Shown here in pieces: positions 1 to 14,241 of a DNA stretch of 64,000 nt (its first letter is position 1; every line of letters begins with the position of its first letter). Location of the stretch: assembly GCA_029216955.1 (NCBI GenBank), contig JANAVB010012120.1, forward strand, positions 20,001 to 84,000, given 5' to 3'. The notes beneath the pieces were generated by a model, which saw only the letters and a program-made list of their open reading frames with translations, had not been told where the DNA came from and made no database searches. The position numbers and the translations under genes were made by a program. This DNA comes from Iris pallida. Lineage: Eukaryota > Streptophyta > Magnoliopsida > Asparagales > Iridaceae.

Positions 1-1221
1 AAGGCAATAATCTTTTCAATACAAAGTTTTAACTCATCGACAATGCTCAAAGCCAACAATCGCTTTGACACGAAGGTCTTTACGACGCATCTTATGTTCA
101 ATTCATCGAGTAGAAATTTTCTAGCCAATTTTTGAACTTCTCTGTCTCACAACATCGAATCTAAGTTCGATTCATGCAAGCTCAATTTCTAGGTGAATCC
201 AAGTCCAACAATACTATTCGAAAGTCATTCCCTTACCGCTCGTTCTCGTGCATAGCACGATTCTCGTAACCGCCTATTCGTATCACCAAGTTCATTTGGT
301 GAAATTTTTGTTTCGATCATTAACCAATATGCTCATTCGAGTCTTCATTCGATCAATTATCAAATCCGACTATATCATTCTCGACCGAAGCCGTTCCATT
401 AATTCTCGAAACAATCATTCTATCTCCCATACTTGTCATCAACATGCACCATAATTTATTTGTTCTCGAAGCAATTACATATGCGACATGATATGGGTCA
501 TCTTATGGGTCTGCAACATTCATCTTGATTTGGCGGTTAAGTCTTCTAGGGTCTCGATAATTATGGATCATTAACGAAGGACAGCTACTACGAACCATGC
601 TATATTATTTCGGAGCCAAATCACGTTCCGACGAATTCTACCTATCGGACATAACCATTTCTATCTGCGCAACTGAGACGCAACTATCCTCCGAGTAATT
701 CATGCACTACCGTCAATGATTTCGAAATTCACAAAATATCTACTCGTATTGAGTTTGAGTCTTTCTACCAACGGTCGACATCTGAGATGCTATACACATC
801 GAAACAATCGTCGATGACTTTATAGTCTCGCCTGATCAATCACGAAGTTTAAAACCAACCAGTTTGACATTCTCGTATTGCTAATTTCGAAAATCTAGAT
901 ATCATAGGCCTACCCCATTTTGTGTTCTCATATCGTGCTTACGTTTTCTTGCGTATCGATTTTGATAGCGCAAGGGTCAACTTTGAATCTGTTTCAACGT
1001 CAACTTAATTCGCGTCGTATACATCCAAGTTCTCAATGAACTTTTCCATACGCATCAAACTATTTCCCGATTCGTTGTATCCCGCTATACCTCGATCACG
1101 TAACCGATATCGAACCCTCGAGTTATATGATCATGCCCTCTATGTTTTGCGTGTTTCAGTCATACCCAATTGAGTTTCGTCGCAACATAACCAACTATTT
1201 TCTTAGGCAAGATTATCCCCA

Positions 1222-1390
1222 TCAATCAACGTTTTCATCAAAGTCGTAAGTCGTGCGATCTGATCACAATTTGCATCGCCCAACGTTTCTATCGAGATCG
1301 TAAGTCGTGCGATCCGATTACGATTTGTAACGCCAAACATTTCTATCGAGATCGCAGTCGTGCGATTCATTTATAACTTCAAGTTTTCTA
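1222..1390. repeat. About 54-bp tandem repeat, three copies
   Basis: The word GTCGTGCGAT recurs at 1250, 1304 and 1357, each time inside a longer related block (AACGTTTCTATCGAGATCG upstream, CGATTTGTAACGCC downstream). The period is 53-54 bp. The third copy is the most degenerate. The array sits in the internal region of element A. Confidence 0.7.
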
Positions 1391-1913
1391 TCCCGTCGAT
1401 CCGATTATTGCTTCAAGGCATAATTGTTCGTTAGTCTCGGTCGTTCAACCGACTTATAAATTTCTGTCTGACGTATCATTCATTGATACGAGTCTCCATC
1501 ATATCGTTCCAACCGATTATCGAAGAACACTTGCATCAACATACTGTCATACAAATTTTCAATCGAGTCTCGGCACTCTTCCGTCTGTTGCGGACAAACC
1601 ATTCGCAATTCTTACGACATATCGATGCAATCCATCGCACAAATGGTATTTCATATACCACTTAGAATCGAACCATTCATTGCATAGGTGGTCTGGTATA
1701 TACCACTCGAAACTCAAGTTATTTCCCCTGTATCATACTTGGCATGAACCAAAAATATATTTTGACTAACGATTTCCGCAGTGATCATGCCGATCACAAC
1801 CGTAACTTTTTGATAAATTTAAATCCGATACAATTCGGCCAATGTATTAATTTGCCAATACAAGCTCGGTACACAACCGAACGATTCATTCTCATCGACT
1901 TATAATTTTTGTT

Positions 1914-2166
1914 CCCTCTGTTGCATCTTGTGTAACGTATTATTTCAGTGCCCTCCGTTGTATCTTGTGCAACATTTTAATTCAGTGCCCTCCGTTGCAT
2001 CTTGTGCAACGTTTTAATTCAGTACCCTCTGTTGTATCTCGTGCAACGTTTTAATTCAGTCTCCTCCGTTGTATCATACACAACTTTTTAATTCAGTCTC
2101 TTTCGTTGCATTTCGTGCAATATTTTAATTCAGTACCCTCCATTCCATCTCGTGCAACATTTTACT
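1914..2166. repeat. 37-bp tandem repeat, about seven copies
   Basis: Copies of CCCTCCGTTGTATCTTGTGC followed by AACGTTTTAATTCAGT start near 1914, 1951, 1988, 2025, 2062, 2099 and 2135. The period is 37 bp with only a few substitutions per copy. Each unit contains a short inverted pair (GTTGCA / TGCAAC), so single units can fold. The array lies about 180 bp from the primer-binding site, in the leader of element A. Confidence 0.85.
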
Positions 2167-2345
2167 CTTTTTTAGCAAATATCATGTAATTTCCAAAACA
2201 CATGCGACAAAATTACATGACTTATATTAGACTTATTGTACGGAATATCCAGTAGGGAATCGAGTAGAGTCAAGAGTGATTTGATTGTGGGGGAAAAATA
2301 TTAGGATTGAAACGAAACAAATGTCCTGAGAAAATTGAACGTAAT

Positions 2346-2357
2346 GCTCTGATACCA
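2346..2357 (-). promoter_or_regulatory. Primer-binding site (initiator tRNA-Met type), element A
   Basis: The plus strand reads GCTCTGATACCA, the exact reverse complement of TGGTATCAGAGC. That is the usual plant retrotransposon site for priming by the 3' end of initiator tRNA-Met. Three bases separate it from TGTCACGCC at 2361, the LTR edge. This fixes element A as minus-sense, with its 5' LTR to the right. Confidence 0.85.
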
Positions 2358-2360
2358 ATT

Positions 2361-4207
2361 TGTCACGCCCCGACCCGGAATATCGCTCATCCTCGTATTG
2401 ATTTATCTGAATCATCGTCCTCGCTGGAACGTGATATCGTATGAGTCTGGCGTTGCACTCGTACATGGCAAGATGATAAGTTCTCAAATGCTTATCTTTG
2501 ATATTGTTATTTAGCAGCAAAGAAACAGAGTATATGAAATAATTCTCTTTATTGATAATTGAGCTGAGGTTACAAAGGCTTTTAATAGCCTAACTGAATT
2601 TGCCAAGGCTACAATACTCAGGTTCTCTCTTGCCCACAAAGGATTTTACCGTTCCATTCATCATGTCTTCTATATCTATGCCACATCAATAATGTTGCAA
2701 GTCCAAGAGTCAATGTGGTCGCATGCCTCAATACGCTATGGCATTCCATGCCTCAGTGCGTTTAAGGGAAGCTCCTCTACGAGCATACCATTTCCTGAAC
2801 CTGCGAGCAAACTAGTAGAGGATTAGTACTTTCGTTCTTGTTGTACTGATCAAAGACCCACTTTACCTAAACCGATATTAAGTAGATATATTGAATCATA
2901 CAGCATACAAGTTAGTGATCTTTCTATCCTTGCCTTAGGTTGAGTTTCATGGCATATTCAAAAGTAGTAATACATGTTATCTTGGCAAGCATGTTATTTG
3001 ATTCGCATAAGCAAGCAGGCAACCAATAGCAATCTCGTGTTGTTTCGTGACTTCTTACCAACATCGACGCACTCATCCTTGCACCGACGTACGGTGAATA
3101 CGCCTCATTCCTTCCTTGTCATGTTATAAGTGCTCTGTGCAGGATCTCTTGTGTTCCTGCACTTTCGATCCACAACTATATGAAGGTTATTTGTGTATCT
3201 GTGCCAGAATGGACTAACTTGTTTCTCTTTTCTTTTCTTTTCTCAAATTGGGTAGCCCGACGCCTTCCGTATTGGTTTGTTGACCAAATAACCGGAGACA
3301 TACCGTTTGCATACCATTATTTGTGGCTTTTCACATCGATAACTGGTCATTAGTCATCTTACGGATGTGTGCCCACAAAGATTAATATCCCTCCTATGCC
3401 GAACGGTCCCGGTGCCCCGGGCTAATAACTCATTCGAGGGAATCATATCTCACCCATGCACGGGCAATATCTTAAGTCCATTCGACCATGCAACGCATGT
3501 CAAACTCATACAACCAAACATAGTCTTGAGTCAGAAACTCAGACTTTACGTCGTCTTGTAATTCTCCTTCTTTCAACGTTCTCACTTTTCTATGTTCTTG
3601 CATTCTTTATACGATTTTATTTCTTCGTTTTAATGTTCAATGGCACCATGCCTCAACTCAATGTTTGTCAAACGAACGACTCGAAGGTCCTGAACATTTC
3701 CAAGGCACCGTGTCATATTCGACAGTTCCGTCACATTCATGCCACAGCTATTTTCTTTGCAACGAAGCCGTCTTTATAATTCTTGTGCACGTACGCACGC
3801 TTTGACAGAATTGTTCTCTATTCGTCGAGTCATGCATGCGATGCATGCCTCGATAACATAATTCCATGTTCTATACCTTAGTGTTCAATGTTCATGGCTC
3901 GTGCACGAGGGCACTCGCTTCAATAGTCTTTCAATGTGCTAGCCTTCTAACTCGTGCACGAAGGCACGAATGACTCGTGCGCTGAGGCACTTGTCGATAC
4001 AGTTATCCGATGTTCTTATGGTTCGTGCACCGAAGCACTCGCCTTTGTAATATTCAATGTTCCATAGCGACTCGTACATTTGATGTACATTTTATTTCAA
4101 TTGTTCTATCTAGTGTTCGACATGCACTACAATTTCTCTTTATCGAGCCACGCCCGGGGACTTGATAAGTTTACTTTTAGCATACAATGATATATTTTAC
4201 TTAGGCA
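2361..4207 (-). repeat. 5' LTR of element A (right edge approximate)
   Basis: On the plus strand it begins TGTCACGCCCCGACCC beside the primer-binding site. This resembles the edge of the Tekay-type element at 53754, so a related gypsy lineage is likely. The far edge is not fixed: candidate CA ends lie at 4186 and 4207, just before the next LTR at 4214. The second LTR is not in the window. At 3780-4090 it carries repeated self-complementary CTCGTGCACGA-type words. No convincing coding sequence is present. Confidence 0.6.
3780..4090. repeat. Clustered CTCGTGCACGA palindromic words
   Basis: Near-palindromes built on CTCGTGCACGA(A/G)GGCAC occur near 3785, 3896, 3952, 3970 and 4020. Related CATGCATGCGATGCATG and GTACATTTGATGTAC lie near 3832 and 4072. 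They fall in what should be the U3 part of LTR A, given its minus orientation. Confidence 0.6.
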
Positions 4208-4213
4208 TGAAGG

Positions 4214-6700
4214 TGTAACCACCCCTTTTCTAAAATGAGGGTAATTTTGAACTTTTGTAAAATTTATCATTAAATAATAGGATTTAAATTATGTTAATGA
4301 TTAATGGTGATTTTTAATTAATTTAATATTATTTAATTTAGTGTATTGTGACTCTGGCCTTTTCACTAGTGTAACCTTAGAGCTACTTAGCATAGAGACT
4401 AACCATGACCACAGAGACCTAACCATGTGATTAGAATAGCTAATTACCACTTTTTAGGTTTAGAGTATTTTGGTCATTTGTGACATATGTCTTAATTTAA
4501 ATTATAGTTAATTAATAATGTGCTAATTGATATGTTAGGCCTTAACCTAGAATTGTCCTAATCTAGATGTTAACCATGAGCCTAGATATTAGATTAGAAA
4601 CTTCCAACTAAATGACAAGGTTAGGAATAGCTAGATATTATGTTAGAGTAGATATTTAGCTTAGAAACCCTAGTTTGGTTGGGCCTTTACCTAGAAAGCC
4701 TTAAATTACACCCAAAGGATGCCCAATTACCAACTTGAACCATGCCCTAACCCTAGGATTGAGCCTTGGCCGGCCACACATGTCCCATCCCCTATATAAC
4801 ATCATGTTAGACCCCCTTTACCTCTTTTCAATACACCTTCAAACCCTAATTTGAGTTCTTCCCCAAATTCACCCATTTCCTCCTAATCAACTCCAAATTG
4901 AACCTAATCAATTACAACACTCTCCACTACTGTAAAAGAGACCTCTAGAAGCTAGCTAGCAAGGATTGGGAGCAATTTGACCATTGGAGCTTGGTGGAGA
5001 TCTAGATCTAGGAGGTTTAATTGAGATTCCGACTCTTAATAGGTAGTGGCCTCTAAACCTATTAATTTTTTGATTTCTTTCCATAGATGCATTCATCCCC
5101 CTAGCCGTAGGCCAAGTTTGGAAGGAAATCGAATCCATTTAGGGTGCGTATCGGAGGAGTATCGGAGTACTATGTAAAGTATTTGGTGAAATATCACTTA
5201 GAAATTAATATTAATAATTTCCAAAACTACTTACATGAATTTTTAGCTGTATATGTGTAGATTACAGATCCAAGTGACTGAGTCAACTTTGACACATTTT
5301 TCATGTCAAAATTTGGACACAGGATGTCGCACGATACTGTGTGCAGTATCCTGCTGCCACGAGTCTCTTACTCGAGGGACACGATACTTGGACATGTGAG
5401 ATTTTACCAGTAGATGGGGGCGGCCACGACTGACAAGGTGTGCACGAAGTTTGGGGGTATCTATTTTAGAATTGAGAGAGAAATCGAACCCACATTGATT
5501 TTGTACTGACACTCGCAGACACGAAAAATCCCACTGATACATGCATCGTATCAGGACACGACACGTCTTGGACACAATATAGTGACACTGACACGTACCC
5601 CAAGACCTATACGACCTACTAATACGACTACGAGACATGTGGTTGGACACACTGTGACCTAGACCACTCGAAACATGTGCACGAGACTGCACATACACAG
5701 TTTTGACACCTTGGGTTTGACACTGTGTTCAACACATTTGGACACGGCTTGTGGGCTCAATTTGGACATTGATATGTGGACACCCTCACTCGATTATACT
5801 CACATATGTACATTCACACACACACACTCCTCTTTGACACTCATGAGAACACACACACACTTGTGACACTCTCACTGTTACACACCGGTATACACTACCT
5901 AGCTGCACACAGAACACATACACACACCACTGTGCACATTTGACACTTGTACACACACACACTCTCGTTCTACATACTTAGTCTGTACACATACCTGCAC
6001 TTGTCTGCAACACAAATTATTTATTGCACTTCATCCAAAATCATACTACATTGTGAGCCTTGTAGTAGCTCTTTGCTCAGAGTTCACCCTCAACCCTGAA
6101 CAGACCATAACAGTGTCAGACCCCCCAATCAAACCCTTGTTCTGTTCTACACTAATGTTCATATGTTTGATGTTCTGCACATTGGGAATTTTTCTACTTT
6201 AGACATATCCTATACAGGGTGTACCACTGCTTTACCTATAGGATTAGTATCCTGCATATTGCATTCATATACCCATCATTAGCCATTCACTTCACAAACT
6301 GCATGTTGCACCATACCTTCATTTACATCACATTTTACTACATCGTAGCATATCTATCCTTCTATATATATACTATCTAGGTTTGTTTGATGTCAGACCC
6401 TAACTTGGATATCAACCCTTTGAGGACATGTGATGTCCTGCATCTCTATGGTAGTTCCCTTTGATACTATTGCCTGCATTTAGAGGATAGGTTCAGTCCT
6501 TACCTTAATTTGGACCCATTGTATCCTTATTTCATTGTTAGGCTAGGACTTGGTATCTGACTATAGCAAGATGTAGAGGATACCAAGCACCAAATCATGA
6601 TAGGACATTCTAGTATCTGTTTTCAGGGAAGAAGGAATTGATGGCTCAAGTTTTAGAATATTGGTTCAATCCATGACTTACTTGGTTCAGTCCATCCTCA
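4214..6700 (+). repeat. Probable LTR of element B, plus sense
   Basis: It starts TGTAACCACCCC, a common gypsy LTR start. A plus-sense TATA-like CCCTATATAAC lies at about 4790-4801, followed by a CT-rich leader with AAACCCTAA. The proposed end (TCCTCA at 6700) rests only on a primer-site-like sequence at 6704. The span 5290-6010 is unusually rich in GACAC and CACAC words. The length of about 2.5 kb is plausible for gypsy LTRs, but no partner LTR is in the window, so the boundaries are tentative. Confidence 0.4.
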
Positions 6701-6703
6701 TAT

Positions 6704-6715
6704 TGGTATCAGATA
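6704..6715 (+). promoter_or_regulatory. Possible primer-binding site, element B
   Basis: TGGTATCAGATA matches the initiator tRNA-Met site TGGTATCAGAGC at 10 of 12 positions. It sits three bases after CA at 6700, the same spacing as in elements A and the Tekay element. Confidence 0.4.
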
Positions 6716-7383
6716 TCAGTTAGAAGGATGTAACCTTGGTTAGGATATTAGCTTGTGTGGATAGAAGAGGGTGACAAGAAAAAATAGCTGTAGGTAAAAT
6801 ATGGATTTGGGTGTGAAGGGGACTTAGAACAGAGCAGTAGCAGCAACCTGCTACCTAGATGGTAGCAGTAGAAGAATCTAAAGAGTAGAAGAAGGTTCAG
6901 TTGCATTGTATAAGAGAGTTATATGTTATAAGTCAATGGAAAGATAGGATAGCCTATAGGTTCTGCCTTTTATCCATTTCATCTTATATTCACTAGTTCA
7001 GTCCTATATATATGGTATGTGGGTAACTTATGAGACTAGCTTGATATAGGGTTTGACTAGAAAGTTAAACCTAGATGAGCATTGACCAAGGTTGACCTTT
7101 AGTCCATGTTGGCCTAGTTTGACTAGATTATTGACCAGAGTTGACCAAGAGTTGACTTTGACCTAGAATGACCTAGAATCATGTAGAATGCATTGTAAAC
7201 TTCATTTATGACATCTTGGATACATTGTAGCCTGTGTTGCTTTAAATAAGACTCGATTACTCTTGTACGGACATCTATTCTCATCAGACGTTCAGGATAT
7301 CAGGCGAGTACATTCTCTTATCGTTTTATACTTGCTAGGACTTATATTCTTGCTCTAGACTACTTTACTTGATGCTGACACTT
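6716..7383 (+). other. Truncated leader of element B, no gene; TTGAC cluster
   Basis: No reading frame of note is present. The stretch ends abruptly at the edge of LTR C (7384), so element B appears cut off by that insertion or by deletion. At 7053-7163 the plus strand carries eight TTGAC words, several as TTGACC or TTGACT, which match the W-box core bound by WRKY factors. Confidence 0.4.
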
Positions 7384-10172
<2,789 letters not shown>

Positions 10173-11823
10173 TCCTACCCAACTTATAAAAATTTCGTCC
10201 TCAAAATTAAAATAAAACTTAATATAAAATATAACCATAGATAAAAATATTGAGGCCGAATACGAAGGGAGAGTAAGTACTTCAAACCACAAATCGGTTC
10301 TCGAAAAGATGGAGGAGGTAGTTATACAAAAATTTCAAATTGGCACCATATTCTACAAGGTAGGGTATTATTAGTCTTGCATGGCCATGGGTATCCATTC
10401 GTTTAAGGGAATTTGACGAAATTGCATGGTAAAAAATCAAATGGGATGAAATTAGGCATCATTGGTTTACTTCTAAGGGAAAATGGGTCATATATGTTGT
10501 ATAATCAAAATGGAACACAAGGTGATGCATTTGTGTGGGACAAGTACGTCATGTGTGTAGAGTGGCTTATCTAGTTCATGAGGGTGAAATTGGTTGGAAG
10601 GAAATGGCTAATGTTGATTATCAAAGTCACGGTGGAGGTATCAAAAATGATACAGATATAATATACATTATAAACCAATGATTTATTGGTTTCGTTGGAA
10701 CCAATCATTTATTTGGATTTAAGTGTTGGATTTTAATCTATATTGGCTGGACGAGATCCCAGAATCTATCTGAACCATTCATATTAGGTTAGGGTAACCT
10801 AGAATAGGTTCCAATTCAAGTGGTTGGTCTAGTTTCTAATCGGATTGGTTAACTAGGTTCTTTAAGTCCAAAAATGTGACTGATGTGACTTTTGAGTTTA
10901 AGTAGAACATGGGGCCTCAATTGGGTGGCACACTAGTGGCATCTGCGTAGAGGGCTTCGAGTAGATCACAACCATATATTGGGTCAAAAGATTTGAGTCG
11001 AGGTTGGATCTCTAACTGAAGTCGGGAAGGACAATGGTATTATGGTAGGGGTTATAGCTAGCCTTTTTGACTTGAAAGTTGCGTCATAAAAATAGAGTAC
11101 AAGGGGACGTGTTTTAGTGGGACATGATATGTCTCCATGAAGATGGACACATCTAGGTCTTGTATATGGAATTTGTTGGAAGGTAACAGCTGGTCTCGTG
11201 CTCCGAATAATAATGTCACGGTCAAGGACACCAAAAGATCAAAAATAGATAGTGGGTTTTCATGAGGCAATGATTTATCCTTCTAATGGTAACCAATTTA
11301 TCCTAATCAATCGATAAAAAAAGTCTAGAGGGCATTCAATCTATAATCTCTAGAAATTCCTCTCTCAAAATTAAAACCAGGTCATGATTTTATGATTGAT
11401 AAAGTTAGAAATATTCCAAGTCGGGGTATCATACCTTGACTTGATATCAACGAGTAACAGAATCAAGATGCGGTAGATATGAATCAAGGACGAAGTGATT
11501 GCGAATATATGGAAGAATATTGTGTACGTCATACTTTTGTTCCCACAGGAATTCTCCTGGCACCAAACACTATAATGACACATGAACCGAGGGTATGGGT
11601 CATTTCATATATACAAGGTCTACAAAGGTATCTAACTCTAAGGCATGCCTTGGAAATCCTTTTGACCAAATCCTTAATCGCTATTCTAAGCAAGTCTGTC
11701 TATGCTACGATTTCTGAGATTACTAAAGATGTTTGTAGGTAGTACCTTGCAGTACAATTGCTAAATTTTAATCCCAATGTGTTTAGGAAAAATGAGATAA
11801 CTATTCTATGCATGAATATGATA
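10173..11823 (-). other. Internal remnant of element C with pol missing
   Basis: Between the 3' LTR of C and its gag, protease, RT, RNase H and integrase would be expected over more than 3 kb. Only 1.65 kb is present. Short open frames at 11058-11270 and 11371-11583 on the minus strand show no family motifs. The right end (11824-11870) still encodes the last residues of the gag-protease linker. Element C has therefore lost most of pol by deletion. Confidence 0.55.
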
Positions 11824-12831
11824 CTAATGAAGGTGCACCAATAATGTATCAACTAGAATAATACTTGTGGTGTCTGTCAACTTGGGAAGGGTGTCTAGTA
11901 CTGTCATGGTGAATGCCCGTCCTTGTCTCAGATTATTCATCTCTTCTCTAGCAGGCCTATACTCTGGTGTCTGGCCTACCAAGGCTGGTCCCTCCTGATA
12001 TTCTTCTAGAGCTAGTGGTTGTGGTGCACCTAGTCCAAGAGTTATTGGCCCTCGTAACTGTTGCTGTGATGGTGCTGGAGCTAAACTGTGTGTGGTGTGT
12101 CGGTTGGGGAAATCTCGAAGTTTATGCTTACTGGAACCGCAATTGAAGCAACACTTTAGTCGCCGATGACAGTCCTTCTGCTGGTGCCCTCTCCTTCCAC
12201 AAAACTGGCAGGTTATTGTACTTGGAACTTGGTAGGACACGGCTTGCTGTTGATATTGTGTAGTAAGTCGTCGTTCAAGGCCTCCTGAACCAAGTTGAAC
12301 TGGAAAGTTTATCAGGGCATAGTATCTTTGAGTTTGTTGTGCTTCAATGTGAAGGATCTCCTGACTTCTAGCTTCTTCTAATACTGCAGCGTGTGAAATT
12401 CTGGATTGCACAGTGGTGCGTGTTTTAAGCTCGGGCCTTAACCCATTATGAAACCTTTTTGCCTTCTCCTTCTCCGTTGGCATCAATCCCTCGACAAATC
12501 TGCTTAGTCGGCTAAATTCTACGTCATACTCGTCAACCGACTTGTCGCCTTATTTGAGGTGGAGGAACTGATCATACAATACATTACAAGCAGCGATTGG
12601 AAAGTACCTCTCGTTGAAGAGTTTGTAGAACTCTTCCCATGACTGATTGGTACCCAAGTGCCTCTCCTCCGCCTTCCACCAATGATGGACATTATCCTTG
12701 AGTAATAAATCAACTGCGGTCATCCAATCTTCTTTAGGCAACTGTGACGCCCTTAACTTCTTTTCGGTGCTAATAAGCCATGAAAAAACTTCTAGTGGGC
12801 CTTCGGTACCTTTGAAAGTCTTTGGCTTCAT
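11824..12831 (-). pseudogene. gag: Broken gypsy gag of element C
   Basis: This is the structural (capsid/nucleocapsid) protein of a Ty3/gypsy retrotransposon. The frame at 12831-12553 carries the start of the retrotransposon gag domain (TFKGTEGPLEVFSWL, then the DNVHHWWKAEE core). An in-frame TAA at 12550-12552 interrupts it where the family usually has Gln. The same frame resumes and runs to 11824 through the FSRLSRFV-like region. The first zinc knuckle, CQFCGRRGHQQKDC, is intact CX2CX4HX4C. The second, CFNCGSSKHKLRDF, has lost its last Cys. The frame ends before the protease DSG motif. The N-terminal part is cut off at 12832 by the palindrome-bearing sequence. Confidence 0.8.
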
Positions 12832-13230
12832 TTGGCAGTCCTAGAAGTATTTAGGACTACCATAAATTGTGACAGTCTTGAATACTATCAGATTATAAAG
12901 AAAGAGCAAACCATCAAACAAATGGATCAATCAGATCATGTTGGCCAATCTACTGCTAGTGTTGACAACGAACAATCCAGTGAAGTGACTACTGTTGATA
13001 CCTATATAACCAAAAGGTACGAGGACTATCCAGATTTTTGGCAGTCATGAACACTATTAGGACTGCCAAAAACCTTGGCAGTCCTACATAATGCTAGGAC
13101 TGCCAAGAATTTTGGCAGTCCTAAAGTGGAATTGATGTACAAAAAGTCAAAACTAGGACTGCCAAAAAAATTGGCAGTCCTACATACTACTAGGACTGCC
13201 AAGAATTTTCGCATTCCTAAAATATATTGA
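12832..13230. repeat. Array of GGACTGCC/GGCAGTCC palindromes
   Basis: Repeated units of the form AGGACTGCCAAA ... TTTGGCAGTCCT, alternately oriented, lie at 12834-12890 and 13029-13225. Examples include hairpins with 3-8 bp loops near 13058-13090 and 13158-13183. The same motif family recurs at 32390-32550 and 42525-42840. Between the clusters (12891-13020) the plus strand has an Asp/Ser/Thr-rich open stretch beginning MDQSDHVGQS that stops in the next palindrome; it could be an exon fragment. The array abuts, and probably interrupts, the gag of element C. Short subterminal palindromes are typical of CACTA-like DNA transposons, but no CACTA end is visible here. Confidence 0.7.
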
Positions 13231-13750
13231 TGGGGCATCGTCTTCTTAGCTCCACTACAATTCATGCGGTACTAAGAGTTTTCTTTTCTTTATTCAGCAT
13301 AGTTGCATGATTTAGTACAGTCTACTTTATAGTTGAAACGTTTCCTTCTCTTCCCAGTTGCAATGCAAAAATTCTAATTTTAGTTACCCTAAAATGGGTT
13401 CAAAACTTCAAAAAATTCATCTAGGATGAATAGTAAATCTAGTTTTAGTTACATAAACATGGATTGAGAACAATATCTAGAATTTTGTTGTTGGGATTTG
13501 GAAGAGATAAATGAAGAAGAATAAGAGAACTTTAGGGTTTTTGTTTTGGGAGGGATAAGTGAAGAAGAAGAGAATAGAAAGAAAAAAACAATTGACTTAT
13601 ATACCTATAGTTGGGGTAGCCCTAAGTAATTTTTCAAGTAGCAAACTTGTAAATAAAACAAAACCAGATTTAGGCTAGCCTTGAGTAATATTTGAAGTGC
13701 CCTTATAAATTACCTTATTTAATTACAGTTAGATAATATAAAGTAGTTAA
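13231..13750 (-). promoter_or_regulatory. Promoter and leader-like block of palindrome-bearing transposon, copy 1
   Basis: Read on the minus strand it starts near 13735 with GGTAATTTATAAGGGCAC. It then has a TATA-like GGTATATAAGTC at about 13595-13606 and a CT-rich leader with AAACCCTAAAG. The palindrome array lies further downstream. A clearly related block in the same orientation lies at 42850-43190, and a related start in inverted orientation at 15518. The shared order across copies is the evidence for a single transposon family; the transcript is inferred. Confidence 0.5.
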
Positions 13751-13872
13751 ATGATTAGTTAGAATTTTATTTATTTTTTAATTATCATGACAATATACAT
13801 ACGACCTAGACAACTAGCCATTTTCAAGCCTTTTTATAAAGAGTGCAGATAATGTTGCTTGGAAACTGAGTA

Positions 13873-14241
13873 TCTACAATGCTGCTTGGAAACGACTCAA
13901 AAATGAATCGTCCATGTATATCTCCATTAAATAATAAAAAATTCAAAAAATAATAATTACAATATGTATTTCCTCGTTAGATTAAAAAAAAATCTAAAAT
14001 CATTCTAGCTACTTGAACATATAACAAATCCTAAAATATATCTAATATTCAAATTATATTTAAACTAAGTACATGATATTATCTAACTAAACACATCTCT
14101 AAAAACATATCTATAACAAATCTTAAATAAAATATATTCAAATCATATTTAAAATATTTTAACATAATTAAAATAAATTATCTACTTTTTCAATAATATC
14201 ATAGATTCGTTTGTACGTGCAACACACGTAAACGTGACTAG
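13873..14241 (+). mobile_element. Helitron-like unit 1 (5' end decayed)
   Basis: It ends GTGACTAG at 14241, preceded by a short hairpin (ACGTG-caaca-CACGT), as in Helitron 3' ends (hairpin, short spacer, CTRR). The body matches units 2 and 3 (GGCTCAAAAATGA-type block near the start, CATATCTATAACAAATC block in the middle). The start is degenerate: TCTACAATGCTGCTTGG instead of TCTCTACTATTATAATG. A partial extra copy of the start lies at 13845-13870. There is no coding capacity, so it is non-autonomous. Confidence 0.6.

Larger units (their letters stand above)
1..2345 (-). other. Non-coding internal region of LTR element A
   Basis: No gag or pol reading frame is visible on either strand. The assignment to the inside of a minus-sense LTR retrotransposon rests on the primer-binding site and LTR start just to its right (2346-2361). 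The sequence holds two tandem arrays, at 1222-1390 and 1914-2166. The rest is unique-looking and rich in CGAT and TCG words. Either this is a large-leader, non-autonomous element, or the coding part lies outside the window to the left. Confidence 0.4.

Noticed and set aside
1914..2166. Possible CRISPR-like array
   Set aside because: The 37-bp units are directly adjacent with no unique spacers, and the setting is a plant retroelement.
5306..5698. 130-codon minus-strand frame in LTR B
   Set aside because: His/Ser/Arg-rich translation of the GACAC-rich region with no motif; chance openness.
13026..13265. 79-codon minus-strand frame with repeated FLAVLxxCRTA pattern
   Set aside because: The protein repeat is only a translation of the GGCAGTCC palindromes.
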